Shown one piece after another: positions 11,447-21,897 of a DNA stretch of 56,203 nt. Position 1 is the first letter of the stretch. Each line of letters starts with the position of its first letter. Where the stretch lies: NCBI GenBank assembly GCA_963831235.1, contig CAWHPS010000052.1, positions 1 through 56,203 on the forward strand, given 5' to 3'. The notes beneath the pieces are model-generated. The model was not told where the DNA came from and searched no databases. It saw only the letters and a list, made by a program, of their open reading frames with translations. Both the position numbers and the translations under genes were made by a program. Source of the DNA: CAWHPS01 sp963831235 (GTDB lineage Bacteria; Fibrobacterota; OXYB2-FULL-49-7; JAEUSG01).

Positions 11447-14400
11447 ATGATAGGAATTAAATCAAAGTCCTGTGCCGTCCGCAATGCAAAGCATAATGGA
11501 AGTACTGTTATTGCTGTGTTTTTATTGCTTTTTGCCGGCGCTGTGGTGGCACAAAACGTAAATTACGCCCGTGTCAACGAACCGCCAACCAGACCCTCCT
11601 TCATTCCTTTGCCTCCGGGCGCAGTGGAGGCCCGTGGCTGGCTGTTAGACTATGCCCTGTCTGTCCGGGATAATTTCAGTATGACTCTTGATGGCGTCAG
11701 CGCTTTACAAACCGGTTGGACGCCGGGCAGTGAAGGCGCGTGCCTTGAACAGTCCGCGTACTATATTGACGGACTGCAGAAGCTCGGATATGTCCTGAAT
11801 GACAGTATGCTCCTTGCCAAAGCCCGCAAGCGATTGGATATGATTATTGATAGTCAGGTGCCGGACCGGTCATTCATGTATTGGACCGATTCTGATCTCC
11901 TGACGACACTATGTTCAGGCTGTCCTTCCAACTGGGTGGGATTTAACGCGTGGGGGCATGCCGTATTAGGACGCGGCGGCATGCTTGCCTATTATGAAGG
12001 AAGCGGGGACAATCGGATTCTGACATCCATTGGCAAGGCGTATCACGGATGGGGAGCCAGAATTACGTTGACAGATTTTGAAGGCCGCCCAGCCTGCAAC
12101 TGGGAAACCATGCTTGAAGCTTACTCTTTCGGAGGTGAAAAATACCTATACGACAGCATTAATACAACAGATCTTTTGTCCATCTCCCAAGAGTGGGCCT
12201 TGAATGGAAAACAGGGGACCCACGGCGTGAGCTGGAATGAAGGGGCAAAACTACCCCTTCTTTTTTATCCCTGGAAAGGTGATACAATATACCTGGCCGC
12301 CACAAAGAAAAACTACCAATGGCTCGAAGATAATCACATGCAGCCTCATGGGGTCAATTCGTCAGACGAATTTTTGCATGGGATCGGCGCTAATATCAGA
12401 ACCGAGACGTGCGATATTTCCGATTATATCTGGTCGCATACTTACCTGATGAGATTCGACGGTGACCGTCTCTATGGGGATCGGGTGGAACGGGCCTTTT
12501 TTAACGCGTTTCCACAGTGTCTTAGCCGTGACTGCCGGTTACATGTCTATTTCCAGGGACCGAATCGTAGGTATGCACCCGGGAGCTATATTGAAGGTAC
12601 AGGTGGGGAAGGTTATGATAGATATGCAAAATCCTATGCCCCGGAATGTTGCACCGGCAACCTCAATCGAATTCTTCCCAATTACATTATCCATTCCTGG
12701 ATGGCGACTTATGATAACGGTCTGGCCGCCTATCTTTATGGCCCGTGTCAGGTCAAGGCTTTGGCAGGAGACCATGTTCCAGTCACTTTGACATGCAACA
12801 CAAACTATCCTTTTCGCGACACAATTGTAGTTTCAGTGAATCCGCAGTCAAGTGCCTCATTTCCTCTATATTTCCGTGTTCCAGGATGGTGTACAGAACC
12901 CGCGGTTTCAGTCAATGGCCAGCCGCTTTTCGCATCCATCAATGACAAGGGATTTATTAAAGTCCAGCGTACCTGGAGCGCCAATGACAAAGTGGAACTG
13001 CGGTTTCCCATGACCGTGCGGATTAAAAGGGGCTTTCAGACTAACGGCGCACCATACGCAAGCGTTTACTATGGGCCGTTGCTTTTCGCCCTCGGCATTC
13101 CCGAGGCGGATTCGATCAATAATAGACCGGGTGACGGTGTGGATTGGCAATATGCGTTGTCTTCCTCGTTGGCTATCACCGTTGAACACCGGCCCATGCC
13201 GTCCGTCTGGAGCGCCTGGCCGTTTGACGCCCCGATAACTCTGAAAGCCAAGGCTTGCAGGTATAACTGGGATGGTTACAATATGCCCGCCTCGTTTGTT
13301 CCAAGAGGTGATATTGAAACCATTTCACTAATTCCATATGGGTGCGCCAAGTTCCGCATTTCGATGTTTCCGGTTGTCACGCCTGATGGTGAAGTTTCGG
13401 TCACTTTGATAGATTCAGTGACACGGCAAAAGGTGACAACTACTGCTTCTGTCAAGCTTTTGCGATCAGGAGTGGTTGTTGACAGCAGCCGGGGAAGCAC
13501 TGGTACTTTTAATCTGTACAGGGATTCTGTTGGCAACTGTACAATCAATGTTTCCGCAGCCGGTTATCTGCCCAAGTCAAGCATCCCGGTAGTTTTGTCC
13601 GCCAATGATACATCTCTCGTGATTCAATGCACCCGACAGGCCATCATTCGTATTGAGCAGCCCGATGATACCGTGCTGATGACCTTTAACAGTCAAGCCC
13701 AACTTGGTCTGTATTGTATCTATGCAGATGGAACACGGATGCATGCGGATAACACTGTTGTGCCAAATTGGATATCCATATCCCCTGATCTGTTTAGCGT
13801 AAATAGTTCTGGTTTGTTGTTGTGTAATACGCAAGTTGGAGATTGTTTTGTGGTGGTGAGTGTCGCCTCGCTTGGGTATTCGGACAGCAGTCTGGTCCGT
13901 GTTGTCCCTGCAAGTACTAACTTCGCGCTTATGGCATCAGCCACAGCCTCTTCAACTCAAAACGGGTCTCAGTATAATGTCAATAATGTGAATGACGGGA
14001 TAGCGACCACGGATTTTTATTCCTGGGCAAGCACCTCGACTCCTGCCTGGTTGCAGCTTGATTTTCCAGCAACAGTCACCTTTAATAAAGTGGAACTGTA
14101 TACAACCACCGATTATGAATTGAAAGATTATTCTATCCAGTACTGGGACGGGACATCCTGGGTTGATGTGGCTGTTGTTACCGGCAATACAATGGCGCAC
14201 CGCACAACTGAATTTTCACCAGTCACCTGTAGCAGGATGCGTGTTTATGCAACCACCGGCTCGGCTGCCCAGTTCGGTTACGCTCGGATTTGTGAGTTGG
14301 AAGTTTACAACACTGATGGAGGGGTTAGGTTGGAAGAAGATGGTGTTAAAAATGAGCCGATCAGCCTTTCTGTTTACCCCAGTCCATTTAATCCAACAAC

Positions 14401-14623
14401 ACAAATTCGGTACAATATCCCAAGAACATTAGAAAGGATCGAACTGAGCATATACGATGCAGCCGGTCGCTTTGTCCGCAGTTTGCCTGCGGCATCCGGT
14501 AGTGGCAGCGTTATGTGGAATGGTGAAGACAATAGCGGCAAAAAGGCGTCATCAGGGGTTTACATTGTAAGACTTAAAGCGGGAAACCAGGTTGTTCAGC
14601 GCAGGGGGTTGTTTGTAAAATAA
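11447..14623 (+). CDS. Secreted GH127 (DUF1680) beta-L-arabinofuranosidase-like protein with T9SS tail
   Basis: 1,058 aa, preceded by AAGGGAGA. The signal peptide cleaves near ...GAVVA-Q (residue 35). Residues ~40-630 are a GH127/DUF1680 catalytic unit. The family's zinc/thiolate site is visible as E320-T-C322 and the double cysteine C401-C402 (PECCTGNLNRILPNY). In characterised GH127 enzymes three Cys and one Glu bind Zn and one Cys is the nucleophile. Then come a PEGA/carboxypeptidase-regulatory-like domain (~650-735), a Big_2-like domain (~740-830), discoidin (~835-970) and a T9SS tail (YPSPFNPTTQIRYN, ending VQRRGLFVK). It probably removes terminal beta-L-arabinofuranose from plant or algal glycans outside the cell. 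The 3' 600 bp is near-identical to 2,036-2,634. Confidence 0.88.
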   Translation: MIGIKSKSCAVRNAKHNGSTVIAVFLLLFAGAVVAQNVNYARVNEPPTRPSFIPLPPGAVEARGWLLDYALSVRDNFSMTLDGVSALQTGWTPGSEGACLEQSAYYIDGLQKLGYVLNDSMLLAKARKRLDMIIDSQVPDRSFMYWTDSDLLTTLCSGCPSNWVGFNAWGHAVLGRGGMLAYYEGSGDNRILTSIGKAYHGWGARITLTDFEGRPACNWETMLEAYSFGGEKYLYDSINTTDLLSISQEWALNGKQGTHGVSWNEGAKLPLLFYPWKGDTIYLAATKKNYQWLEDNHMQPHGVNSSDEFLHGIGANIRTETCDISDYIWSHTYLMRFDGDRLYGDRVERAFFNAFPQCLSRDCRLHVYFQGPNRRYAPGSYIEGTGGEGYDRYAKSYAPECCTGNLNRILPNYIIHSWMATYDNGLAAYLYGPCQVKALAGDHVPVTLTCNTNYPFRDTIVVSVNPQSSASFPLYFRVPGWCTEPAVSVNGQPLFASINDKGFIKVQRTWSANDKVELRFPMTVRIKRGFQTNGAPYASVYYGPLLFALGIPEADSINNRPGDGVDWQYALSSSLAITVEHRPMPSVWSAWPFDAPITLKAKACRYNWDGYNMPASFVPRGDIETISLIPYGCAKFRISMFPVVTPDGEVSVTLIDSVTRQKVTTTASVKLLRSGVVVDSSRGSTGTFNLYRDSVGNCTINVSAAGYLPKSSIPVVLSANDTSLVIQCTRQAIIRIEQPDDTVLMTFNSQAQLGLYCIYADGTRMHADNTVVPNWISISPDLFSVNSSGLLLCNTQVGDCFVVVSVASLGYSDSSLVRVVPASTNFALMASATASSTQNGSQYNVNNVNDGIATTDFYSWASTSTPAWLQLDFPATVTFNKVELYTTTDYELKDYSIQYWDGTSWVDVAVVTGNTMAHRTTEFSPVTCSRMRVYATTGSAAQFGYARICELEVYNTDGGVRLEEDGVKNEPISLSVYPSPFNPTTQIRYNIPRTLERIELSIYDAAGRFVRSLPAASGSGSVMWNGEDNSGKKASSGVYIVRLKAGNQVVQRRGLFVK

Positions 14624-14648
14624 GGACAGCCCTAATACATATTAATAA

Positions 14649-15494
14649 TCAAGAAATTAAATGCGCTCGCGCATACTGCAGAGGTGTTTCGCCCATCATT
14701 TTTTTAAAGAGCCTGCTGAAATAGGATTGGTCTTTCATGCCGATTTCCCAGCAAGCATCTTTTAGCGATTTTCCTTTGATCAGAAGATCGCATGCGTGCC
14801 ATATACGTTCACGGTTGATATACCTGGCGGGCGGAATTCCGGTTATCCGGTAAAAATTCTTGCGCAACTGTGAATAACTGACGCCTTGCTCCTTTGCCAG
14901 ACTCTTAAGGTCCCATCTGGCAGCGGGATTAGCCCTGATCCGGTACAATATATCTTTAAAAATCGGGTCGATTGGCAAGGCTGCGCCTTCAGTACGGCTG
15001 GATATAACCTGGTTTAATATTTGCAGCATACAGACGCCTGCTTTGCCCGGGTTGTTTCCTGTCCCCTGTCTTGCAAGAGTAAAACATTCTTTAAATAATC
15101 CGATAAGTGATTCATCTTTGCCTGCAAAAAACAGCGGTTCCTCGGGATTCAGCAATTTCTGCTGCATTAAACTGTGAATGGTATCGCCTGTGAAGGTTAT
15201 CCAGTATTCCTTCCAGTTTTCTTCCCTGAGCGGCCGGTAATAGTGCCATTCTCCGGGAAAAAGAATGAAGACGTTCCCAGCCCTTACATCTTTCCTCGGA
15301 AAAGAGTGGCTTTCAAAAGCCCCTTCTCCTTGCACTATATAAACCAAACCATAATATTCGAAAATCCGTTGGTTTACCATTGTCCGAGGCAGGTTCCGGT
15401 ATTTATAAATGTATCCGCATTCCAGAACATGGACTCCGAGAGCCGCAGGCTGGTTATACCCAAAAGAGTAAGTGTTGTAACCATTCCTTGTCAT
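14649..15494 (-). CDS. AraC-family transcriptional regulator
   Basis: 281 aa if started at the ATG at 15,494 (MTRNGYNTYSFGYNQ). The frame is open back to a TTG at 15,554, but that start has no ribosome-binding site. Comparison with the gene at 2,711-3,589 suggests an extra AT just upstream of 15,494, which makes the inner ATG more plausible. It has an N-terminal cupin-like sensor (NVFILFPGEWHYYRPLR) and a C-terminal double helix-turn-helix (KSLKDACWEIGMKDQSYFSR, ending MGETPLQYARAHL). It is divergent from the GH127 gene at 15,637 across ~140 bp, which is probably its target. A near-identical partial copy is at 1-273. Confidence 0.87.
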   Translation of the reverse strand: MTRNGYNTYSFGYNQPAALGVHVLECGYIYKYRNLPRTMVNQRIFEYYGLVYIVQGEGAFESHSFPRKDVRAGNVFILFPGEWHYYRPLREENWKEYWITFTGDTIHSLMQQKLLNPEEPLFFAGKDESLIGLFKECFTLARQGTGNNPGKAGVCMLQILNQVISSRTEGAALPIDPIFKDILYRIRANPAARWDLKSLAKEQGVSYSQLRKNFYRITGIPPARYINRERIWHACDLLIKGKSLKDACWEIGMKDQSYFSRLFKKMMGETPLQYARAHLIS

Positions 15495-15636
15495 ATCATT
15501 TTGTCCATAATTTTTGTCAAATTGTCCTATTGAAATGCATGGTGATATCAGCAAATAAAATATATATTTGTTTTATACATAATTTAATAAAATAAGAGGA
15601 AAAATGTTTAGCTTTAACTATGAAAGGATTATTCCC

Positions 15637-18288
15637 ATGCCAGGAAGCAAAACTCTTTCATTTTCTTGCTGCGCTGCAAAACTGAGAGCGCACAGTATTT
15701 GGAGAAAATTCGTTATGAAAAACCTAATCCTCATTTTTATCCTGTTTGCCATCTGCTTAATCTTTTCCGCTGCGGACTCGGCTACTGATGTTTTATCTCC
15801 GCTGCCTGCGGGGAGCATACACCTTAGCGGCCATATAGCCAGCCGAATTGATCTGGTAATAGCCAACCAGATTGCCTCACAAAACTACCCCATGCTCGTT
15901 GAACCTTTCCGGACCCGCCCGGAATCCACACCTGCAGACTGGAAATGTGAGTTTTGGGGCAAGTGTTTCAGATCATTGCACGAGGCATACCGTTATAACC
16001 AGTCCCCGTCCATAAAGGCGAAAATGGATTCCACGGTAGCTGACCTTTTATCCACACAGACAACGGATGGTTATATCGGCACTTATGCGACGCCATACCA
16101 GCTTAACGGTTGGGATGTCTGGGGTAGGAAATATGTCCTGCTCGGACTTCTGCGATATTATGATCTGACACGCAGCGACAGCATTTTACAGGCAATGGTT
16201 AAAGAGGTGGATTATCTGCTTACTCAGGTTGGGACATCCCCCAAAAGGGATATCACCTATACAGGTTGCCAAGCTGGCCTTGCTTCCTGCTCAATTCTTG
16301 AACCGATTGTCCAATTGTACAATGTTACAGGCTACCAAAGATACCTTGACTTTGCAAATTACATCGCAAGCATCGGATGTACTTCAGGTAATAATCTTAT
16401 TTCAGGCGCCATAAGAGGAGACAAGCCGGCGCAGTTAGCAAACGGAAAGGCTTATGAAATGACGTCAGTCTTTGAAGGATTGGTTGAATTATACCGGGTG
16501 ACGGACAATCCTGACTACATACAGGCTTGCTTGAATTTTTGGCAGGGTGTCGTGGATCATGAACTTGTCATTACCGGAACTGCAGGGTCGGGCGAAATGT
16601 GGGAAAATACATATTATGGCCAGGCAACAAAAGAAGGACTGGCATGTGGATGCCTTTGTACTGGTGTAACGTGGGGGATTAAGTATGCATATCAACTCCT
16701 TCGCCTGACCGGTGATCCAAAATACGCTGACCAGATTGAGAAAACTTTTTATAATGACTTACTCGGCGCTTATCTTCCTGACGGCAGTTGGAATTCATAT
16801 TTTTCAAAATTAAACGGTAATCGGGCACGTTCCTATATACAACATCTGAACCTTTCCTGCTGTCTCGCCAACGGCCCAATGGGAATGGCACAGATTCCGG
16901 AGGTTGCGGTGATGTCCAAATCATCCGGGCCGGTGCTAAACCTTTATTGCGCCGGCACTGCAACTGTTCCGGTATCAGGAAACAATGTCCTTATTACTCA
17001 GGTTACTGAATATCCGAAATCCGATACCATTATCATCAATGTCAAACCAACCACAACAGCGAACTTCACTGTCAGCCTGCGAATCCCCGAATGGAGCGAT
17101 GTTTCACATACCTCCCTGACCATTAACGGTGGAGCCAATATTGCCGTTATACCAGGAACCTATCAGGAAATAAACCGCACATGGTCATCATCCGGCGATC
17201 AAATCGTACTTGTGCTGGACATGCGCGGCAGGCGTATCATTGATTATTCAACGGCATATAGCGCCATCTTGCGCGGGCCGCTTGTTCTTGCCCGCGATAC
17301 AAGGTTCACCAACAATATGCAGGATTCAATTATAACGGATTCGGCCGGGTATGTTTCCCTTACAGAGGCTACACCGCCCACGGGGATTTGGATGGAATTC
17401 CAGGCGCCCTCCCCCAACGGCGCTATCGTGCTGGTTGACTATTCATCAGCTGGAAATGATTTCATGTCAGGATACAGTACTTGGGTACATTATTATGGGG
17501 ATTCTTATGTGGATTCAACCACGGATGTCACTCTCGCTAATCCGGGGTTTGAATCACCGGTCATCAATGGGATTCAAGGCAATCCGTCAGGCGCCGGTTG
17601 GACATTCACGAGTGCCGGTATTCAGCAAAACGGTTCGGCCTTTGGGGCAAAAAATGCGCCTCAAGGCAGCCAAACCGCCTATTTGCAGGGTACCTGTACG
17701 GTTTCACAAACAGTCGCTTTTGAACAGGGTTCTTATATTATATTTTTTCAGGCATCAAGGAGAGCTGTGCGTGATAATATTGAAATCCAGTCATTTGATG
17801 TCTCCTTTGACAACAATAAAATAGGCACATTTGCTCCTCTCTCCGGATTTTTTGTAAAATGTTCCACCAGTATTTTCATGGCTTCAACCGGTGAACATCT
17901 TATTTCTTTTACAGGGAAATCATCGACTGACCTGACTGACTTTATCGATGCCATACGCATAAAAAAGGCGGAAGGCACGGCTGTCTCCATGAATTTCCCA
18001 ACCATTCCAGGCATGGAAATAAAAGCCGCGCCCAACCCCTTCAACTCCGCCGTAACAATTTATTATGCTCTTCCGCCCAATACAAAGGCTACGTATCGGA
18101 TTTTCAACATGCAGGGACAATTGGTATATACTGCAGTCCTTCAGGCCGGCATCAGGGGCAGACAGGGTATGCTTGCATGGCATGGACAGAATTTACAAGG
18201 TGAGGCGGTGCCGTCAGGGGTTTACACAGGGAGATTAGCCACAAGCAGTGGGAAGATACTCACAAATATTATGGAATATATAAAATAA
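15637..18288 (+). CDS. Secreted GH127 (DUF1680)-like protein with altered Zn-site and T9SS tail
   Basis: 883 aa from ATG 15,637, eight bases after AAAGGA. The frame is open from ATG 15,604, but the inner start gives the leader MPGSKTLSFSCCAAKLRA, which resembles MRGIKSNPCVDYAAKLKI of the gene at 21,898. The catalytic unit spans ~65-600. The paired cysteines C408-C409 (LSCCLANGP) are kept, but the usual E-x-C is C337-G-C339 here, aligned on the conserved Trp seven residues later, so a Cys replaces the Zn-binding Glu. Then follow a galactose-binding-like sandwich (LANPGFESPVINGIQGNP, ~645-795) and a T9SS tail (APNPFNSAVTIYY). A role in arabinoside hydrolysis is likely, but the altered site leaves specificity open. 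Confidence 0.85.
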   Translation: MPGSKTLSFSCCAAKLRAHSIWRKFVMKNLILIFILFAICLIFSAADSATDVLSPLPAGSIHLSGHIASRIDLVIANQIASQNYPMLVEPFRTRPESTPADWKCEFWGKCFRSLHEAYRYNQSPSIKAKMDSTVADLLSTQTTDGYIGTYATPYQLNGWDVWGRKYVLLGLLRYYDLTRSDSILQAMVKEVDYLLTQVGTSPKRDITYTGCQAGLASCSILEPIVQLYNVTGYQRYLDFANYIASIGCTSGNNLISGAIRGDKPAQLANGKAYEMTSVFEGLVELYRVTDNPDYIQACLNFWQGVVDHELVITGTAGSGEMWENTYYGQATKEGLACGCLCTGVTWGIKYAYQLLRLTGDPKYADQIEKTFYNDLLGAYLPDGSWNSYFSKLNGNRARSYIQHLNLSCCLANGPMGMAQIPEVAVMSKSSGPVLNLYCAGTATVPVSGNNVLITQVTEYPKSDTIIINVKPTTTANFTVSLRIPEWSDVSHTSLTINGGANIAVIPGTYQEINRTWSSSGDQIVLVLDMRGRRIIDYSTAYSAILRGPLVLARDTRFTNNMQDSIITDSAGYVSLTEATPPTGIWMEFQAPSPNGAIVLVDYSSAGNDFMSGYSTWVHYYGDSYVDSTTDVTLANPGFESPVINGIQGNPSGAGWTFTSAGIQQNGSAFGAKNAPQGSQTAYLQGTCTVSQTVAFEQGSYIIFFQASRRAVRDNIEIQSFDVSFDNNKIGTFAPLSGFFVKCSTSIFMASTGEHLISFTGKSSTDLTDFIDAIRIKKAEGTAVSMNFPTIPGMEIKAAPNPFNSAVTIYYALPPNTKATYRIFNMQGQLVYTAVLQAGIRGRQGMLAWHGQNLQGEAVPSGVYTGRLATSSGKILTNIMEYIK

Positions 18289-18312
18289 TGAAACTTTAAA
18301 GAGGAAAGAAAA

Positions 18313-21300
18313 ATGTTCAGGGTTATTACGTTGCTGGCAGGTGTATGCTTTTGGGTCTTGTGCCTTATTGTTTGCCCTGAAGCGCAGGGTGATGGCGCCG
18401 CGTATTTAGTGGAAGAAAACTTCTGCTGTCTTCATCCCTATTGCACAGGTATTAGAATAATTTCCGGGTGGGAAGTGGATAAAAGCGGGGGAGGAAACTA
18501 TTATGATGCTCAAAGATACGGTCATAACTCTTTTGATTTCTGGGTAACCAGCGGACTCACGATGGGAAAATGGATGGCCTGCCAAACCTCCGGAACGGTA
18601 GTACTGGAGTTCAGGTTCAATGTGAATACCAAGGCGGATGGATTGACATGGCAGCTTCGGCGAGGGAATTCGCCCGCTGTCAAAATACTTACGAGCAACG
18701 GGAACCTCTGCTACGAGAATTCGAGCGGCGCGGCCATAACGCTTCAGACATACAGCGCGAATGCGGAGGTGGGCGTAAAGGTTGCGGCTGATATTTCATC
18801 AAAGAAAGCTGACATTTACGTCAATGGCGTATTGAGGGCGTCAAATGTTGATTTCCGGAATAATGTGCGGGGCATAGACTATTTTTATATGTCTTCAGGC
18901 GCCGCGGGAAACGTGATACTGCATCAGCGATGCGTGCATGTTTACAAGAAGTTTATTGTCAACGAAATGTTTATATCCGGAGGCCAGGGAAATGTGCCGG
19001 AAGACTGGTCCGTGGACAGCAGCGGGGGAACTGTCCGTGTAGTCAAAAATGAAGAGGCCGCCCCGCCGCCTGACTTTTACAGCGTCAGAATGGACGATGC
19101 AAGCGGTTCCAACAGCGTGTCAATGGCAAAGGCTTTTGCTTCACAAACCGGCAAGGTTGAGTTTGAATATAAATTCATGCAGCCCGTCAAAAAAGACGGT
19201 TTTATGGCGGAAATAGGCAATGGATTGCTGGCAGCGGCTAAAATCGTGACAGACAACGGCAATCTGTGCTGCGAGAACTCCGGCGGAAGCAGGGTTTCGG
19301 TGTGGAACGGTTATGCGGCCAGTGTATGGTATTTTGTAAGAGTTACAGTGGATTTAAGCGCGCATACGGCGGACATCTATATCAACGACATTAAAAAGGC
19401 ATCCGGGGTCTCTTTTGCAAATACCTCGGTAAGCAGCGTTGACAAGGTCAAGTTTACAACATCCGCCTCCAATACGGATGTTGTGTGGCTGGATGATATC
19501 CAGGTCTATCCATTCCAATCATACCCTGCGGATTATGTTCCGGAGCCGGTCCCCGTGCTCCATCCACCTTATCGCGTCGGTGCTCTGGGTTGCAATTTAT
19601 GGCGCGAAGGTTCGGCCTATTCCGGGTGGGACTGGATTGCCAGCTGCCCGTCCAGAATTCCCATTCTGGGATTTTACGATGAGGGGAATACCGAGGTCGC
19701 CGATTGGGAGATAAAATTCATGGTTGATCATGGCATTGATTTTATTTCCCCATGCTGGTACCGGCCGCAGTCAGGGTTTGGCGCGGGACCGATAAAGGAT
19801 CAGGTCATCAGCGCCGCGGGGCTGCAAGGCTACCGGCGCGCAAAGTATGCCGGTTACATTAATTATTCACTGATCATTGAATGCGCGAACATGCCGATGA
19901 AGTCCATGAATGACTGGAAACTCAATGTCGTCCCATTCCTTATCGAACACTATTTCAAGGACCCCCGGTACTTAGTTGTTGATAATAAGCCGATTGTCGA
20001 GTTTTATGGCGGCCTAAACGGTACAGGGGACAATGTGGCGGGAATGAATTACCTGCGGGATCAATGCGTGGCTGCCGGTTTTGCGGGTGTGACGGGGATT
20101 GGGTGCACCCGGACCGGTGACCAAGGATTCGAATATACCTACAACTATTGCACCACTTATAATCCAGAGAGCGCCCCGATGCATATCAGTTCTCCGTCTG
20201 TTAATTGGGATCCGTCCACTTGGGAGGCCCCATACGGCACAGGCGGGATGTGGAGATCAGCGACGGAATATGAGAGCCTTCTGGTGGCCCAAAAGCGCCT
20301 CATGCCGGTTAAAACAGCACTGGGGCAAACCCTGATGTTCCTGGACAACTGGAATGAATTCGCGGAAGGCCATTTCCTGCTGCCCACGCAGGAGCTTGGC
20401 TACCGGTATCTGGACGCCTTGAGGAGGGTTTTCGGCGACGGCTCGGCGCATACTGATATCATGCCCACGGCACAGCAAAAAGCCAGGTTGAACCTGTTAT
20501 ATCGAAATGCCCTTACTTCCAACGAAGGCAGGGGGTTCCTTGAATTTACGCTCCAGGATTCCGTCACGCATCAAAACCTGACGACCTCAGCTTCTGTGGA
20601 ACTGCTTCTTTCAGGCATTAAGGAAGATTCCAGCGTGACCAGCTCTGGCACAGTGAAGGTATATGCGGATTCCAATGTCAATTATACTGTCAATATTTCA
20701 GCGCCCGGTTATCTTCCTAAAACAGGCATCCCAGTTATAATAACACATAGTACCATACCGATCCAATTGGCGCTTACACGGCAACCATTAACCGGTATTA
20801 ATTTGCAATATGATACAGTAAATATCGGGCTTAATGCTCCGTGTCAGATTAGGCTCTATGGCGTCTATGCGGACGGCGCAAACCTGCCGCTCTATAGCAC
20901 GGTTGTTCCAGTGTGGGTTTCCCGTTCACCGGAACTTGTCAGCGTTAGCAATTCGGGTGTGCTGTCGAGTTATTCGCAAACCGGTGAATGCTTCGTAGTG
21001 GCCGGTATCGCCTCGCTCGGGTTCTTGGACAGTAGTCTGATATGTGTTTCTCCTGTTTATAATTCGAATTTGGCAATTCTGGCAACAGCCAAAGCCTCTT
21101 CAACACAAGGTGAGTCTCAGTATAATGTCAATAATGTGAATGACGGGATCGCAACCACTGATTTTAATTCCTGGGCCAGTACCGAGACCCCTGCCTGGCT
21201 CCAGCTTGATTTCGGAGCAAAAATAGTCAGCTTCAATCGCGTGGAATTGTACACGACCACCGGCTATGAATTGAAAGACTACGCCATCCAGTATTGGTAC

Positions 21301-21768
21301 GGGACATCCTGGGTTAATGCGGCTGTTGTTACCGGCAATACACTGGCGCATCGTTCAACAGAATTTTCACCCGTCACTTCCACAAAGACGCGTGTTTACG
21401 CGACCACAGGCTCGGCTGCTCAGCCCAACTACGCGAGGATTTGCGAGCTTGAAATCTACAATGGGGGTACAAATGGATTGGAAGCAGAAGGTCAAAATGA
21501 GCAACTCAGCCTTTCTGTTTACCCCAGTCCGTTTAATCCTGCAACATGTATCCGCTACAATGCTCCAAGAACATCTGCCAGGATCGAACTGAGCATATAC
21601 GATGCAGCCGGTCACATTGTCCGTAAAATGCCTGGAGTATCCGGCAGCCACAGCGTTATGTGGAATGGTGAGGATAATAGCGGCAGGAAGGTTTCTTCCG
21701 GGGTTTACATTGTAAGACTAAAAGTGGGAAATCAGGTTGTTCAGCGCAGGGGATTGTTTGTGAAATAA
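18313..21768 (+). CDS. Secreted GH99/WbsX-like hydrolase with two LamG-like sandwiches and T9SS tail
   Basis: 1,151 aa, the intact member of its kind here, starting 25 bp after the GH127 gene (AGAGGAA ribosome site), so probably one operon with it. Signal peptide 1-25. Two related concanavalin/LamG-like domains (~27-215 and ~220-405) share motifs such as DISSKKADIYVNG and DLSAHTADIYIND. The barrel (~415-725) has DYxSxCWYRP and FLDNWNEFAEGHFLLPT, the motif of GH99-like/WbsX proteins, where the Glu residues are the likely catalytic pair. Then a PEGA/carboxypeptidase-regulatory-like domain (~740-830), Big_2-like (~835-915), discoidin (~920-1,065) and a T9SS tail (YPSPFNPATCIRYN). It is cell-surface or secreted; the substrate is unknown, though the neighbours point to an arabinose-rich glycan. 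Confidence 0.85.
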   Translation: MFRVITLLAGVCFWVLCLIVCPEAQGDGAAYLVEENFCCLHPYCTGIRIISGWEVDKSGGGNYYDAQRYGHNSFDFWVTSGLTMGKWMACQTSGTVVLEFRFNVNTKADGLTWQLRRGNSPAVKILTSNGNLCYENSSGAAITLQTYSANAEVGVKVAADISSKKADIYVNGVLRASNVDFRNNVRGIDYFYMSSGAAGNVILHQRCVHVYKKFIVNEMFISGGQGNVPEDWSVDSSGGTVRVVKNEEAAPPPDFYSVRMDDASGSNSVSMAKAFASQTGKVEFEYKFMQPVKKDGFMAEIGNGLLAAAKIVTDNGNLCCENSGGSRVSVWNGYAASVWYFVRVTVDLSAHTADIYINDIKKASGVSFANTSVSSVDKVKFTTSASNTDVVWLDDIQVYPFQSYPADYVPEPVPVLHPPYRVGALGCNLWREGSAYSGWDWIASCPSRIPILGFYDEGNTEVADWEIKFMVDHGIDFISPCWYRPQSGFGAGPIKDQVISAAGLQGYRRAKYAGYINYSLIIECANMPMKSMNDWKLNVVPFLIEHYFKDPRYLVVDNKPIVEFYGGLNGTGDNVAGMNYLRDQCVAAGFAGVTGIGCTRTGDQGFEYTYNYCTTYNPESAPMHISSPSVNWDPSTWEAPYGTGGMWRSATEYESLLVAQKRLMPVKTALGQTLMFLDNWNEFAEGHFLLPTQELGYRYLDALRRVFGDGSAHTDIMPTAQQKARLNLLYRNALTSNEGRGFLEFTLQDSVTHQNLTTSASVELLLSGIKEDSSVTSSGTVKVYADSNVNYTVNISAPGYLPKTGIPVIITHSTIPIQLALTRQPLTGINLQYDTVNIGLNAPCQIRLYGVYADGANLPLYSTVVPVWVSRSPELVSVSNSGVLSSYSQTGECFVVAGIASLGFLDSSLICVSPVYNSNLAILATAKASSTQGESQYNVNNVNDGIATTDFNSWASTETPAWLQLDFGAKIVSFNRVELYTTTGYELKDYAIQYWYGTSWVNAAVVTGNTLAHRSTEFSPVTSTKTRVYATTGSAAQPNYARICELEIYNGGTNGLEAEGQNEQLSLSVYPSPFNPATCIRYNAPRTSARIELSIYDAAGHIVRKMPGVSGSHSVMWNGEDNSGRKVSSGVYIVRLKVGNQVVQRRGLFVK

Positions 21769-21897
21769 GTATTAATATGGGAGTATCAGTGGAATGCCGC
21801 CTTCCAGGCAGGCTCATAGGGTATTCGTGAAATGAAGCAGGTTAATTAAGTGTGTATTGGATTTCAAATCAAATTTAATCTCAGGAGGAATTGCATT

